DNA from: Nocardioides exalbidus
GTDB lineage: Bacteria; Actinomycetota; Actinomycetes; Propionibacteriales; Nocardioidaceae
Length of the DNA stretch: 64,000 nt
Reading direction: 5' to 3'
Assembly: GCF_900105585.1 (NCBI RefSeq)
Contig: NZ_FNRT01000002.1
Location: 4,402,001 to 4,466,000 of the forward strand
Positions 15,839 through 24,195 of this stretch are shown here, piece after piece. Made by a program: the position numbers and the translations under genes. Below the pieces are notes generated by a model, which was not told the origin of the DNA, did not search any database, and saw only the letters and a list, made by a program, of their open reading frames with translations. Each line of letters opens with the position of its first letter. Position 1 is the first letter of the stretch.

Positions 15839-17039
15839 CCGCGGGCGCGCTGACGTCGAGGTAGTGCGACACCAGCAGCTCGTTGACCGCCTGCCACGTC
15901 CGGTCGCGCACGCTCGCACGCGCGGCCTGCGACATCCGGCGGCGCAGGACCGGCTGGGTGAGGAGCCGCTCGACGTGCGCGACCAGCTCGCCGGCATCGC
16001 CGGGCTCGTAGAGGTAGCCCGCCACCGTGTCGTCCACGACGTCGATCGGACCCCCGGCCCGGGGCGCGACCACGGGCACCCCGCTGGCCAGCGCCTCCTG
16101 CGCGGACTGGCAGTACGTCTCGTGCCGGCCGGTGTGCACGAAGACGTCGAGGGTGGCGTAGGCGCGGGCGAGCTCGACGCTGTGCAGCACGCCGAGGAAC
16201 GCGGCATCGGGCAGCAGGGCCCGGAGCCGCTCCTCCTCCGGCCCGCCGCCGACCAGCACGAGGCGGACGCCCGGGAGCCGGCCGACGTGGGTCAGGAGCT
16301 CGAGCTCCTTCTCGGGCGCGAGCCTGCCGACGTACCCGACGAGCAGCTCGCCGTGCGGCGCGAGCTCGGCGTGGAACGCCTCGTCGCGCCTGGCCGGCTC
16401 GAAGAGCACCTGGTCGACGCCTCGCGGCCAGCGGGCCACCGCGTCGATGCCGAGGCGGTCGAGCTGCTGGATGCTCGCACTCGAGGGCGCGAGGGTGCGG
16501 TCGACCCCGAGGTGGATGCGGCGGGTGAGCGACTCCATCGCGCGGGCGCCGCCGGGGATGGCGTAGCGGTCGGCGAAGCCGACGAGGTCTGTCTGGTAGA
16601 TCGCGACGGTCGGGATGCCGAGGGAGCGGGCGGCCCTGGCGGCCTGGTAGCCGAGCGTCGCGGGCGAGGCGATGTGCACGACGTCGGGACGGAAGCGCTC
16701 CATCGTGGCACGGAGCCGGCGGCGCGTCTCCAGGCCGATCCGGAAGTCGGCGTAGAACGGCAGGTTCGCGCCACGGGCGTGGGTGACCGGGAAGCCTGCG
16801 TACGTCGCGGGGCCGGTGGGGGCGATCAGCTCGGCCTCGTGCCCCTCGGCGGCGAGGTGCTCGAGGACCCGGCGCACCGAGTTGGTGACACCGTTGACCT
16901 GGGGGAGGAACGACTCGGTGACGACCAGGACGCGGAGGCGGCGGGCGCCTCCGGGACGGGTCAGCGGGAGGGGGACGACCGAGGATCGACGGTGTGCCGG
17001 AACGGTGCGGCTGCGACGCCGCCTCTCGAGCAGGTCCAT
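15816..17039 (-). CDS. GT4-type glycosyltransferase (alpha-mannosyltransferase-like)
   Basis: 407 residues. GT-B fold: N-terminal VLVVTESFLPQVNGVTNSVRRVLEHL and C-terminal nucleotide-sugar domain with VGRLAPEKELELL and the EX7E region near HETYCQSAQEALASGVPVVAP. This N-terminal signature is typical of the actinobacterial MgtA/PimB-like GDP-mannose-dependent enzymes that build lipoglycans, but the precise acceptor cannot be read from sequence. The ATG at 17039 is chosen because TAGCGT lies 7 nt upstream; ~37 basic residues precede the first beta-strand. It is isolated from other glycan genes. Confidence 0.88.
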   Translation of the reverse strand: MDLLERRRRSRTVPAHRRSSVVPLPLTRPGGARRLRVLVVTESFLPQVNGVTNSVRRVLEHLAAEGHEAELIAPTGPATYAGFPVTHARGANLPFYADFRIGLETRRRLRATMERFRPDVVHIASPATLGYQAARAARSLGIPTVAIYQTDLVGFADRYAIPGGARAMESLTRRIHLGVDRTLAPSSASIQQLDRLGIDAVARWPRGVDQVLFEPARRDEAFHAELAPHGELLVGYVGRLAPEKELELLTHVGRLPGVRLVLVGGGPEEERLRALLPDAAFLGVLHSVELARAYATLDVFVHTGRHETYCQSAQEALASGVPVVAPRAGGPIDVVDDTVAGYLYEPGDAGELVAHVERLLTQPVLRRRMSQAARASVRDRTWQAVNELLVSHYLDVSAPAVSRRRAG

Positions 17040-17046
17040 GGCACGG

Positions 17047-17052
17047 ACGCTA
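17047..17052 (-). promoter_or_regulatory. -10 hexamer TAGCGT before glycosyltransferase
   Basis: Minus-strand TAGCGT, 7-nt spacer, ATG at 17039. Confidence 0.4.
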
Positions 17053-17113
17053 GGAATCGCGCCGCAACGGACGCACAGGTCCATGCAAAGGACACGTGAA
17101 CGGTCCCCGACGC

Positions 17114-17608
17114 TCAGGGAGCGGGGTCGGCCCCTGCCAGCAGCTGCTCGCGCAGGATGTCGGCGTGGCCCGCGTGGTGGGCCAACTCGCGCAGCACCTG
17201 GAGCTTGAGCGCCCAGACGGCACGCTCGCCCCTGCCGGTGACCGTGGCGCCGGGGTCGAGCCCGGCCATCGCCCGCCGCGACTGCTCGACGCGGTCGGCG
17301 TGCGTGGCCAGCACGGACTCGATGGTGTCGGACTTCCGCAACGTGAAGGAGCGGTCCGGACCGGTCGCGATCCCGGCCTCCTTCGCGGTGTGCCCGGTGA
17401 CGGCCTGGTCGAACCAGACGCCCTCGACGTAGGTCACGTGCTTGAGGAGGCCGAGCAGCGTCGTCTTCGACGGCACGAGCCGCGCGCGTGCCTGCTCCTC
17501 GGTGAGGCCGTCGAGGCTGGCGCGGAGGGCGGCGCGGTAGTCGTCGATGAGCTCGTCGACCCGACCGACGAGGTCGGCGGGCCATCCCTCGTCGGCGACC
17601 GCTGCCAT
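17114..17608 (-). CDS. DinB family protein (DUF664)
   Basis: 164 residues. Helical DinB-like protein with WPADLVGRVDELIDDYRAALRASLDGL, the conserved GLLKHVTYVEGVWFDQAV helix (metal-ligand His) and ELAHHAGHADILREQLL near the C-terminus (second and third ligand His). Actinobacterial members are presumed thiol- or metal-dependent transferases of unknown substrate. The ATG has AAGGAG upstream, contained in the end of rlmN, from which it is separated by 4 nt; the two are probably cotranscribed. Confidence 0.87.
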   Translation of the reverse strand: MAAVADEGWPADLVGRVDELIDDYRAALRASLDGLTEEQARARLVPSKTTLLGLLKHVTYVEGVWFDQAVTGHTAKEAGIATGPDRSFTLRKSDTIESVLATHADRVEQSRRAMAGLDPGATVTGRGERAVWALKLQVLRELAHHAGHADILREQLLAGADPAP

Positions 17609-17612
17609 CCGC

Positions 17613-18746
17613 CTACTCCTTGGCGGCCAGCTGGCCGCAGGCACCGTCGATCTCGCGACCGCGGGTGTCGCGGACCGTGGTCGGGATCCCCTTCGCCTCG
17701 AGCCGGCGCACGAACTCGCGCTCGTCGGCCGGGTCGGAGGCGGTCCACTTCGAGCCCTCGATCGGGTTGAGCGGGATCAGGTTGACGTGGACCCAGCCCC
17801 AGTCGCCGTAGGAGTTCAGCACGTCGGCCAGCAGGTCGGCGCGGTGCGCCTGGTCGTTGATCCCGCGCATCATGGCGTACTCGATCGAGACGCGACGCTT
17901 GGTCTTCGACGCGTAGTTCCACGCCGCCTCGACGGTCTCGGCGACGGAGAAGCGCGTGTTGATCGGGACCAGCTCGTTGCGCAGCTCGTCGTCGGGCGCG
18001 TGCAGGCTCAGGGCCAGCGTGACCGGGATGCCCTCGTCGGCGAGCTGGTTGATGCGCGGCACGAGGCCGACCGTGGAGACGGTGATCCCGCGGGCGCTCA
18101 TGCCGAGCCCCGCGGGGGCGGGGTCGGTGAGGCGGCGCACGGCGCCAATGACGGCCTTGTAGTTGGCGAGCGGCTCGCCCATGCCCATGAAGACGACGTT
18201 GGACACGCGTCCCGGTCCGCCGGGGACCTCGCCGCGGGCCATCGACCGGGCTCCGGCGACGACCTGCTCGACGATCTCGGCGGTCGACATGTTGCGCTCG
18301 AGACCGCCCATGCCGGTGGCGCAGAACGGGCAGGCCATGCCGCAGCCCGCCTGGCTGGAGACGCAGACCGTGGCGCGGTCGGGGTAGCGCATCAGCACCG
18401 ACTCGACGAGCGCGCCGTCGAAGAGCTTCCAGAGCGTCTTGCGGGTGGTGCCCTTGTCGGCCTCCATCGTCCGCAGCGGCGTCATCAGGTCGGGCAGCAG
18501 CGCCTTCACCAGGTCGTCGCGCTGACCGGCGGGGAGATCGGTCATCTCGGCCGGGTCGTCGACGAGCCGGCCGAAGTAGTGCGTCGAGAGCTGCTTGGCG
18601 CGGAAGCCCGGCAGTCCCATCTCCTCGAGGAGCACCTTGCGACCCGGCTCGTCGAGGTCGGCGAGGTGCGCGGGCGGCTTCTTGCGCCCGCGCGGCTCCT
18701 TCATGACGAGGGGCAGGGTCTTGATGGGCTCAACGGTCTCGGACAT
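17613..18746 (-). CDS. rlmN: Dual-specificity 23S rRNA/tRNA adenine-C2 methyltransferase
   Basis: 377 residues. A radical-SAM enzyme that methylates C2 of A2503 in 23S rRNA and A37 in certain tRNAs. The radical-SAM motif is CGMACPFCATG (CxxxCxxC); SSQAGCG precedes it, and MGMGEPLANYKAV and ISTVGLVPRI-like SAM-binding segments follow. A late Cys (TVRDTRGREIDGACGQL) fits the methyl-carrying cysteine. Length matches the family. It lies in the usual stretch after cdsA. Confidence 0.97.
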   Translation of the reverse strand: MSETVEPIKTLPLVMKEPRGRKKPPAHLADLDEPGRKVLLEEMGLPGFRAKQLSTHYFGRLVDDPAEMTDLPAGQRDDLVKALLPDLMTPLRTMEADKGTTRKTLWKLFDGALVESVLMRYPDRATVCVSSQAGCGMACPFCATGMGGLERNMSTAEIVEQVVAGARSMARGEVPGGPGRVSNVVFMGMGEPLANYKAVIGAVRRLTDPAPAGLGMSARGITVSTVGLVPRINQLADEGIPVTLALSLHAPDDELRNELVPINTRFSVAETVEAAWNYASKTKRRVSIEYAMMRGINDQAHRADLLADVLNSYGDWGWVHVNLIPLNPIEGSKWTASDPADEREFVRRLEAKGIPTTVRDTRGREIDGACGQLAAKE

Positions 18747-18793
18747 GGTGAGCCGATTCTCCCATCCCGGCGGCTGCGGGGCGATTCAGCGGA

Positions 18794-19141
18794 TCAGGCG
18801 TCGACCATGAAGTAGAGCACCAGCGACGCGACGCCCAGCGTGGCGAGCGCGGTGACGAGCATGCCGACGAACATGAACTGCGCGAACCGACGGGTCTTGC
18901 GCTTGACCAGCATCGTGATCGGGACCGCCAGCGCGATGAGGACGAGCGGGAACAGGTTGCTCGCCGTCTCGTAGCTGAACAGCAGCCTCAGCACGCCGAT
19001 GAACGCTCCCGGGACCGCGGTGACGAAGAGCATCCCAGCGAAGAACCCGGTGATCCCGGCGAACGTCGGGTGGCTGTGGTGCCACCACCCGAGCGGGGAG
19101 TCCTGCTCCACCTCGTCGTGCCGCATCTCGTCCGTCTCCAC
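18794..19141 (-). CDS. Small membrane protein, three predicted transmembrane segments
   Basis: 115 residues, not recognised. A hydrophilic acidic N-terminus (ETDEMRHDEVEQD) is followed by hydrophobic segments near GITGFFAGMLFVTAVPGAFIGV, LFPLVLIALAVPITMLV and MFVGMLVTALATLGVASLVLYF. The GTG at 19141 is selected over ATG 19126 because TACTCT lies exactly 6 nt before it, although GGAG precedes the ATG as well. It lies alone between rlmN and cdsA. Function unknown. Confidence 0.72.
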   Translation of the reverse strand: METDEMRHDEVEQDSPLGWWHHSHPTFAGITGFFAGMLFVTAVPGAFIGVLRLLFSYETASNLFPLVLIALAVPITMLVKRKTRRFAQFMFVGMLVTALATLGVASLVLYFMVDA

Positions 19142-19147
19142 GGCACC

Positions 19148-19153
19148 AGAGTA
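19148..19153 (-). promoter_or_regulatory. -10 hexamer TACTCT before small membrane protein
   Basis: Minus-strand TACTCT, 6-nt spacer, GTG at 19141. Confidence 0.4.
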
Positions 19154-19239
19154 GGCGTTGGGGGCGCCACCATGGCGGTCGGCACGCGGTCTGCGGAATT
19201 TCCGTCGGGGTGCCAGCCACGGCGACGTACGGGGCCCTG

Positions 19240-20133
19240 TCAGAAGACGAGGTAGTAGAGCACCAGCCAGATCGGGGCGACCGTGGCGAGGAGCGAGTCG
19301 AGCCGGTCCATCAGGCCGCCGTGGCCGGGGATGACCTGGCTCATGTCCTTGATGCCGAGGTCGCGCTTCATGACCGACTCGCACAGGTCGCCGAGCGTGG
19401 CCATCGCGGCGGCGATCAGGCCGAGGATCACGCCGACCCACCAGTCGCCGTCGAGGAACGAGGTCACCAGGAAGACGCCGACCGCGACCGTGGCCACGAC
19501 CGACCCGGCGAAGCCCTCCCAGGACTTCTTCGGCGAGATCACCGGAGCCATCGGGTGCCTGCCGAAGAGCACGCCGGCGATGTAGCCGCCGGTGTCGGAG
19601 GCGACGGTGATCGCGATGAAGGTGATGACGCCGCGCACGCCCGGGTCGTCGGTGCTGAAGCCCAGCGCCGGGTTCGTGCCGCCCTCGCCGAGCAGGAGCG
19701 CGACGAAGGAGGCGAGGAACGGGACGTAGACGAGCGTGAAGACCGACGCGGTCGCGTTCTTGACGTAGCCGTCGACGCCGCGTCGCAGCAGCCAGAGCAT
19801 CACGACCAGGGCGGTGACCGCCGTGGCGGTGACGAGCGCAGGCGCACCCCAGAAGTAGGCGACGACCACCATCACGACCCCGCCGAGCATCAGCGGCTGC
19901 TCGGGGATGTCGACCTCCTTGGCCGACAACCCGCGGTGGAGCTCCCACACCGCCACCGCCACGGCGGCGGCGACGATGCCCATGAAGGCGGTCTTCCAGA
20001 AGAAGAGCGACAGCAGGATCGCGCCGATGAGGACGACGGCCGAGCCGATGGCGGCCGGCAGGTCGCGGCCCGCGCGGCCGTGGTCCTTCGGCTGGACAGG
20101 CTCGGGGGCCGGCGGACTGTCAGGGGTCGTCAT
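19240..20133 (-). CDS. cdsA: Phosphatidate cytidylyltransferase (CDP-diacylglycerol synthase)
   Basis: 297 residues, about eight transmembrane segments. Makes CDP-diacylglycerol from phosphatidate and CTP, the entry to phosphatidylinositol, cardiolipin and PE synthesis. The CDS signature is present near the C-terminus: ESVMKRDLGIKDMSQVIPGHGG followed by MDRLDS, and SPKKSWEGFAGS earlier. A ~28-residue cytoplasmic Pro-rich N-terminus precedes the first membrane helix. It sits 10 bp after frr in the pyrH-frr-cdsA unit. Confidence 0.96.
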   Translation of the reverse strand: MTTPDSPPAPEPVQPKDHGRAGRDLPAAIGSAVVLIGAILLSLFFWKTAFMGIVAAAVAVAVWELHRGLSAKEVDIPEQPLMLGGVVMVVVAYFWGAPALVTATAVTALVVMLWLLRRGVDGYVKNATASVFTLVYVPFLASFVALLLGEGGTNPALGFSTDDPGVRGVITFIAITVASDTGGYIAGVLFGRHPMAPVISPKKSWEGFAGSVVATVAVGVFLVTSFLDGDWWVGVILGLIAAAMATLGDLCESVMKRDLGIKDMSQVIPGHGGLMDRLDSLLATVAPIWLVLYYLVF

Positions 20134-20143
20134 GAAGGGGCGC

Positions 20144-20701
20144 TCAGACCTCGAGGAGCTCGGCTTCCTTGTGCTTGAGGAGCTCGTCGATCTTGTCGGT
20201 GTGGGTCTTGGTCATCGCGTCGAGACGCTTCTCGGCACCGGTGACGTCGTCCTTGCCGACCTCGCCGTCCTTCTCGAGCTTCTCGAGCGCCTGCTTGGCC
20301 GTGCGGCGCACGTTGCGCACCGAGACGCGGCCGTCCTCGGACTTGCCCCGGGCGAGCTTGATGTACTCCTTGCGACGCTCCTCGGTCAGCGCGGGGAAGA
20401 CGCAGCGCAGCACCTTGCCGTCGTTGGCCGGGTTGACGCCCAGGTCGGAGTCGCGGATCGCGCGCTCGATGCTGCCCATGGCCGTGACGTCGAACGGAGC
20501 GATCAGGATGGTCTGGGCGTCCTGCGAGGTGAAGCTCGCGAGCTGCTGGAGCGGGGTCTGGGTGCCGTAGTACTCGGCCGTGATCTTGGAGAACATGGCC
20601 GGGTTCGCGCGTCCGGCGCGGATCGCGGCGAACTCCTCACGGGTCGCCTCGACCGACTTGCTCATCTTCGAGTCGGCATCGTTCAGGACGTCGTTGATCA
20701 C
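20144..20701 (-). CDS. frr: Ribosome recycling factor
   Basis: 185 residues, standard length. With EF-G it splits the post-termination ribosome. Family features: N-terminal ADSKMSKSVEATREEFAAIRAGRANP, the central domain NPANDGKVLRCVFPALTEERRKEYIKLARG and the helical C-terminus with the basic ISVRNVRR-like segment. GTG start with a GAAAGAGAG Shine-Dalgarno. It follows pyrH and precedes cdsA. Confidence 0.97.
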   Translation of the reverse strand: MINDVLNDADSKMSKSVEATREEFAAIRAGRANPAMFSKITAEYYGTQTPLQQLASFTSQDAQTILIAPFDVTAMGSIERAIRDSDLGVNPANDGKVLRCVFPALTEERRKEYIKLARGKSEDGRVSVRNVRRTAKQALEKLEKDGEVGKDDVTGAEKRLDAMTKTHTDKIDELLKHKEAELLEV

Positions 20702-20746
20702 GAGTTGCTCTCTTTCGTACGGAGTGGGGCTGGGGCTCGGAGCAGT

Positions 20747-21463
20747 TCAGACCGAGCTGGTCACCAGCGTGCCGATCCTCTCACCCCGCACCGCGAGCCC
20801 GATCGTGCCGGGCGTGGAGAGGTTGAAGAAGACCATGTCCATCTGGTTGTCGCGGGCCATCGCGATGCCGGTGGCGTCGGCGACCTTGAGGTCGCGGGCG
20901 AGGTACTCGTCGTAGGTCAGCCGATCGAACTTCACCGCGTCGGGGTTCTGCTTCGGGTCGGAGTCGTAGACGCCGTCGACCCCCTGCTTGCCCATGAGGA
21001 TCACCTCGCACCGGGTCTCCAGCGCACGCTGCGCCGCGACCGTGTCGGTCGAGAAGAACGGCATGCCGGCGCCGGCTCCGAAGATCACGACGCGGCCCTT
21101 CTCCATGTGGCGGATCGCGCGGCGCGGGATGTAGGGCTCGGCGACCTGGCCCATCGTGATCGCGGTCTGCACGCGGGTCTCGACCCCGTGCTTCTCGATG
21201 AGGTCCTGGAGGGCGAGGCAGTTCATGACGGTGCCGAGCATGCCCATGTAGTCGGCCCGCGCGCGCTCCATGCCGCGCTGCTGCAGCTCGGCGCCGCGGA
21301 AGAAGTTGCCCCCGCCGACGACGATCGCGATCTGCACGCCCGACTTGGCGACCTCGGCGACCTCGCCCGCCAGTGCGTTGATCACGTCGAGGTCGAGCCC
21401 GACCTCGCCACCACCGAACACTTCACCCGAGAGCTTGAGGAGGACACGGTTGTAGGCCGTCAC
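20747..21463 (-). CDS. pyrH: UMP kinase
   Basis: 238 residues. Phosphorylates UMP to UDP; bacterial hexameric enzyme of the amino-acid-kinase fold. Motifs: LLKLSGEVFGG near the N-terminus, VVGGGNFFRG (phosphate binding), the ITMGQVAEPYIPRRAIRHME segment and the ATP site around STDTVAAQRALE. GTG start with AAGGGA about 6 nt upstream. A strong hairpin separates it from tsf, so it may have its own promoter. Confidence 0.97.
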   Translation of the reverse strand: MTAYNRVLLKLSGEVFGGGEVGLDLDVINALAGEVAEVAKSGVQIAIVVGGGNFFRGAELQQRGMERARADYMGMLGTVMNCLALQDLIEKHGVETRVQTAITMGQVAEPYIPRRAIRHMEKGRVVIFGAGAGMPFFSTDTVAAQRALETRCEVILMGKQGVDGVYDSDPKQNPDAVKFDRLTYDEYLARDLKVADATGIAMARDNQMDMVFFNLSTPGTIGLAVRGERIGTLVTSSV

Positions 21464-21580
21464 GTTGATCCCTTCACACGGCTGGGTGGGTCCTGAGAAA
21501 CCTACCGGCAGCGGGGTCGCCGGTCGAACCCGGACACCCTTGCGAGGGGTGCGCCCCGGGCGACCCGCGACGAAATGCGG

Positions 21581-21614
21581 CCGGGGCCCGTACGACGACG
21601 CGTACGGGCCCCGG
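21581..21614 (-). terminator. Hairpin terminator downstream of tsf
   Basis: Perfect 14-bp stem CCGGGGCCCGTACG / CGTACGGGCCCCGG with a 6-nt loop, 46 bp after the tsf stop. Little T-tract, as usual in high-GC actinobacteria. Confidence 0.75.
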
Positions 21615-21659
21615 TCTGCGTGCTGCGGGTCGCTCGGTCTCCCGGCGATCCGGGATGCG

Positions 21660-22472
21660 TCAGGCGCCGACCTCGAAGCGGGCGAAGCGGGTGACGGTGG
21701 TGCCGGCGGCGTCCAGGACGGCCTTGACGGTCTTCTTGGACTCGGTGACCGACTCCTGCTCGAGCAGGACGATCTCCTTGTAGAAGCCGCCCAGGCGACC
21801 CTCGACGATCTTCGCGATCGCCTGCTCGGGCTTGCCCTCCTCGCGGGTCTTCTGCTCGGCGATCGAGCGCTCGGACTCGACGACGTCGGCGGGGACCTCG
21901 TCGCGGGTGAGGTACTGGGCCCTCATCGCGGCGATCTGCATCGCGGCGGCGCGGGCGGCAGCCTCGTCACCCTCGAACTCGACGAGCACGCCGACGGCGG
22001 GCGGCAGGTCGGCGGCACGCTTGTGCATGTAGGTGACCGTGGTGCCCTCGAAGTACGCGACCTCGCCGAGCTCGATCTTCTCGCCGATGGTGATCGCGAG
22101 GTCCTCGACGACCTCGCCGACGGTCTTGCCGTCGAGCTCGGCAGCCTTGAGGGACTCAGTGTCGGTGGCCTTGACGGCGTTCGCGACGTCGGCGATCTGC
22201 TGCGCCTTGGCGATGAAGTCCTCGTTCTTGGCGACGAAGTCGGTCTCGCTCTTGAGCTCGACCAGCGCGTTGCCGGAGGTGGCGACGAGACCGGCGGCGG
22301 TCTCGCGCTCGGCGCCGCGGGCGGCAGCCTTGGCGGCACCCTTGACGCGGAGCAGCTCGACAGCCTTGTCGAAGTCGCCGTCCGTCTCGGTGAGCGCCTT
22401 CTTGCAGTCCATCATCCCGGCCTGGGTCAGGTCGCGGAGCTTCTTGACGTCGGCGGCGGTGAAGTCGGCCAT
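21660..22472 (-). CDS. tsf: Elongation factor Ts
   Basis: 270 residues. Guanine-nucleotide exchange factor for EF-Tu. The N-terminal UBA-like domain and TDFV-type motif are clear (VKKLRDLTQAGMMDCKKALTETDGDFDKAVELLR and ETDFVAKNEDF). Length matches actinobacterial EF-Ts. The Shine-Dalgarno is GAAGGAAGAAGGA. It follows rpsB by 123 bp with a hairpin in between. Confidence 0.97.
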   Translation of the reverse strand: MADFTAADVKKLRDLTQAGMMDCKKALTETDGDFDKAVELLRVKGAAKAAARGAERETAAGLVATSGNALVELKSETDFVAKNEDFIAKAQQIADVANAVKATDTESLKAAELDGKTVGEVVEDLAITIGEKIELGEVAYFEGTTVTYMHKRAADLPPAVGVLVEFEGDEAAARAAAMQIAAMRAQYLTRDEVPADVVESERSIAEQKTREEGKPEQAIAKIVEGRLGGFYKEIVLLEQESVTESKKTVKAVLDAAGTTVTRFARFEVGA

Positions 22473-22555
22473 GTCCTTCTTCCTTCGGTTCAGGTGGCCT
22501 GGCCGTCGCGAGGGGGCCAGGCGGGCGGTTGTGCAGGGGGTGGGACAGCACGGAG

Positions 22556-22587
22556 CGCCGGCCGCGAGCTGGTGCCCGCGACCGGCG
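22556..22587 (-). terminator. Hairpin between rpsB and tsf
   Basis: 14-bp stem with two mismatches (CGCCGG...CCGGCG outer, CGCGAGC / GCCCGCG inner) around TGGT. A second small stem, CCTGGCC/GGCCAGG, lies closer to tsf. Probably a partial terminator or attenuator that sets the rpsB:tsf ratio. Confidence 0.5.
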
Positions 22588-22595
22588 TCACGCGA

Positions 22596-23726
22596 TCAGT
22601 CCTTCTTGGTCTCCGCGTTGACGAAGCCGGCGGCCTCGGCGGCGTCGGCGGTGCGGAACCAGACCTCGGCCTTGGTGCGGTCGTACCAGGGGCTGCTCGG
22701 GGCGTGGAACTTCATCGAGTCCTTGTTGCCCTTGATCTCGAAGCCCTCGGGGGCCGAGCCGTCCTCGTTGGCCGGGGCGGAGTCCTCGCCGAGCTCGGCG
22801 TCGGGCTTCTCCTCGGTCGCCACGGCAGCGAGCGGCTTGATCTCGGTCGCGGCCTCGGCAGCTGCCTCGGCCTGGGGGGCCTCGGACGCAGCACCCGTGG
22901 CCTCGGAGGCCGGGGTCTCGGCGGCCGCGTCGCCGGTGGCGGCAGCAGCGGTCTTCTCGGCGTCACCGGCGAGGAGCTCGCGCTCCCACTCGGCGAGGGG
23001 CTCCTCGGCGCCGACGGCCTCGCCGGCCTTCACGCCGGAGCGGGCGATGAGGCCCTCGGCGACGGCGTCGGCGACGACGCGGGTCAGCAGGCCGACCGCG
23101 CGGATGGCGTCGTCGTTGCCCGGGATCGGGAAGTCGACGACGTCGGGGTCGCAGTTGGAGTCGAGGATGCCGATGATCGGGATCCGCAGCTTGCGGGCCT
23201 CCTCGACGGCCAGGTGCTCCTTGTTGGTGTCCACGATCCACACGGCCGAAGGAACCTTCGTCATGTCGCGGATGCCGCCGAGGGTCTTGTCGAGCTTGGT
23301 GCGCTCCCGCTTCATCTGCAGGAGCTCCTTCTTCGTGCGGTTGGAGCCGGCGACGTCGTCGAAGTCGATCTCGTCGAGCTCCTTGAGGCGGTTGATCCGC
23401 TGGTGCACGGTCTGGAAGTTGGTGAGCATGCCGCCGAGCCAGCGCTGATTGACGTAGGGCATGCCGACGCGGGTCGCCTGCTCGGCGATGGCCTCCTGGG
23501 CCTGCTTCTTGGTGCCGACGAACATCACGACACCACCCTTGGCGACGGTCTCCTTGACGAAGGCGTAGGAGCGGTCGATGTAGGCGAGCGACTGCTGCAG
23601 GTCGATGATGTAGATGCCGTTGCGCTCGGTCATGATGAAGCGCTTCATCTTCGGGTTCCAGCGACGGGTCTGGTGACCGAAGTGGACGCCGCTCTCGAGC
23701 AGCTGGCGCATGGTGACGACTGCCAT
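22596..23726 (-). CDS. rpsB: 30S ribosomal protein uS2 with long C-terminal extension and extra domain
   Basis: 376 residues against ~250-300 for most bacteria. Residues 1-~250 are a standard uS2 (VHFGHQTRRWNPKMKRFI, QRWLGGMLTNF, VDTNKEHLAVEEARKL, IPGNDDAIRA). Residues ~250-328 are an Ala/Glu-rich low-complexity linker. Residues 329-376 form an ordered-looking module: IKGNKDSMKFHAPSSPWYDR followed by TKAEVWFRTADAAEAAGF. I recognise this from tails of other actinobacterial ribosomal proteins (a small 'sunset'-type module with conserved IKGN, Tyr/Trp and AGF), but its function is not known to me. Shine-Dalgarno AACAGGAG, start ATG, first gene of rpsB-tsf. Confidence 0.95.
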   Translation of the reverse strand: MAVVTMRQLLESGVHFGHQTRRWNPKMKRFIMTERNGIYIIDLQQSLAYIDRSYAFVKETVAKGGVVMFVGTKKQAQEAIAEQATRVGMPYVNQRWLGGMLTNFQTVHQRINRLKELDEIDFDDVAGSNRTKKELLQMKRERTKLDKTLGGIRDMTKVPSAVWIVDTNKEHLAVEEARKLRIPIIGILDSNCDPDVVDFPIPGNDDAIRAVGLLTRVVADAVAEGLIARSGVKAGEAVGAEEPLAEWERELLAGDAEKTAAAATGDAAAETPASEATGAASEAPQAEAAAEAATEIKPLAAVATEEKPDAELGEDSAPANEDGSAPEGFEIKGNKDSMKFHAPSSPWYDRTKAEVWFRTADAAEAAGFVNAETKKD

Positions 23727-24017
23727 GTTTTCTCCTGTTGTGGCGGAGGCCCGCTCTTCGACGGCACTGGCCGACGTGCCCGACCTTCAGCAGGTCGGGC
23801 CGGGAGCGTGACTCCTGTTGATTTTCAGTTGCTGCGCCCGGCGGGTGCCGGGTGCCCTGACGCTCGCACGCCGGTCCGATCCGCACCCACCCCGATCGAC
23901 CTGGGGCTGGTGGGAACTGAGGACCGACGCCCACGGACGACTCGGAACCAGGGATGCATTCCGACGCGGTCTTCGAGCGTGCGAAGTCAGCCCATGAGGG
24001 CTGCTCCGCACATCGTA
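23727..24017 (-). promoter_or_regulatory. Long structured rpsB leader with candidate promoter
   Basis: A TACGAT hexamer (minus strand, 24012-24017) with TTCGCC 18 nt upstream is the best promoter candidate and would give a leader of about 280 nt. The leader holds a CAGCCC/GGGCTG hairpin (23988-24003), a GCCCGACCT/AGGTCGGGC hairpin (23778-23800) and a second copy (23811-23820) of the 9-nt CAACAGGAG sequence that forms the real Shine-Dalgarno (23731-23740). The rest of the 469-bp gap up to the M23 gene shows nothing else I can name. Confidence 0.45.
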
Positions 24018-24195
24018 GGCCAGACGGCCCACGCGGGCGAATCGCTGCGAGCGTGGACCGGGCATGGACCGGGCGTGGCCACCACCCGTCGATCGCGGGC
24101 CGCGAACCGTCCACAACCGGCCGCCGGGGGCCGTCGTCCACAGGGCCGTCGCACGCCGTTCGCGCGGACGCCTCCGGCGCAGGGACCCTCGCGGG

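Noticed and set aside
16036..17099. Several open frames of 150 to more than 500 codons on the strand opposite real genes across the window
   Set aside because: High GC third positions create long antisense frames; they have biased Arg/Pro/Ala composition and no motifs.
22712..23000. Low-complexity region in rpsB as a frameshift or assembly error
   Set aside because: The frame continues into an ordered C-terminal module and comparable tails occur in bS16 here, so it is a genuine extension.
24109..24142. Two GTCCACA sequences upstream of the M23 gene as possible DnaA boxes
   Set aside because: Only 7 of 9 bases match the DnaA box, there is no dnaA/dnaN context and no AT-rich unwinding region.
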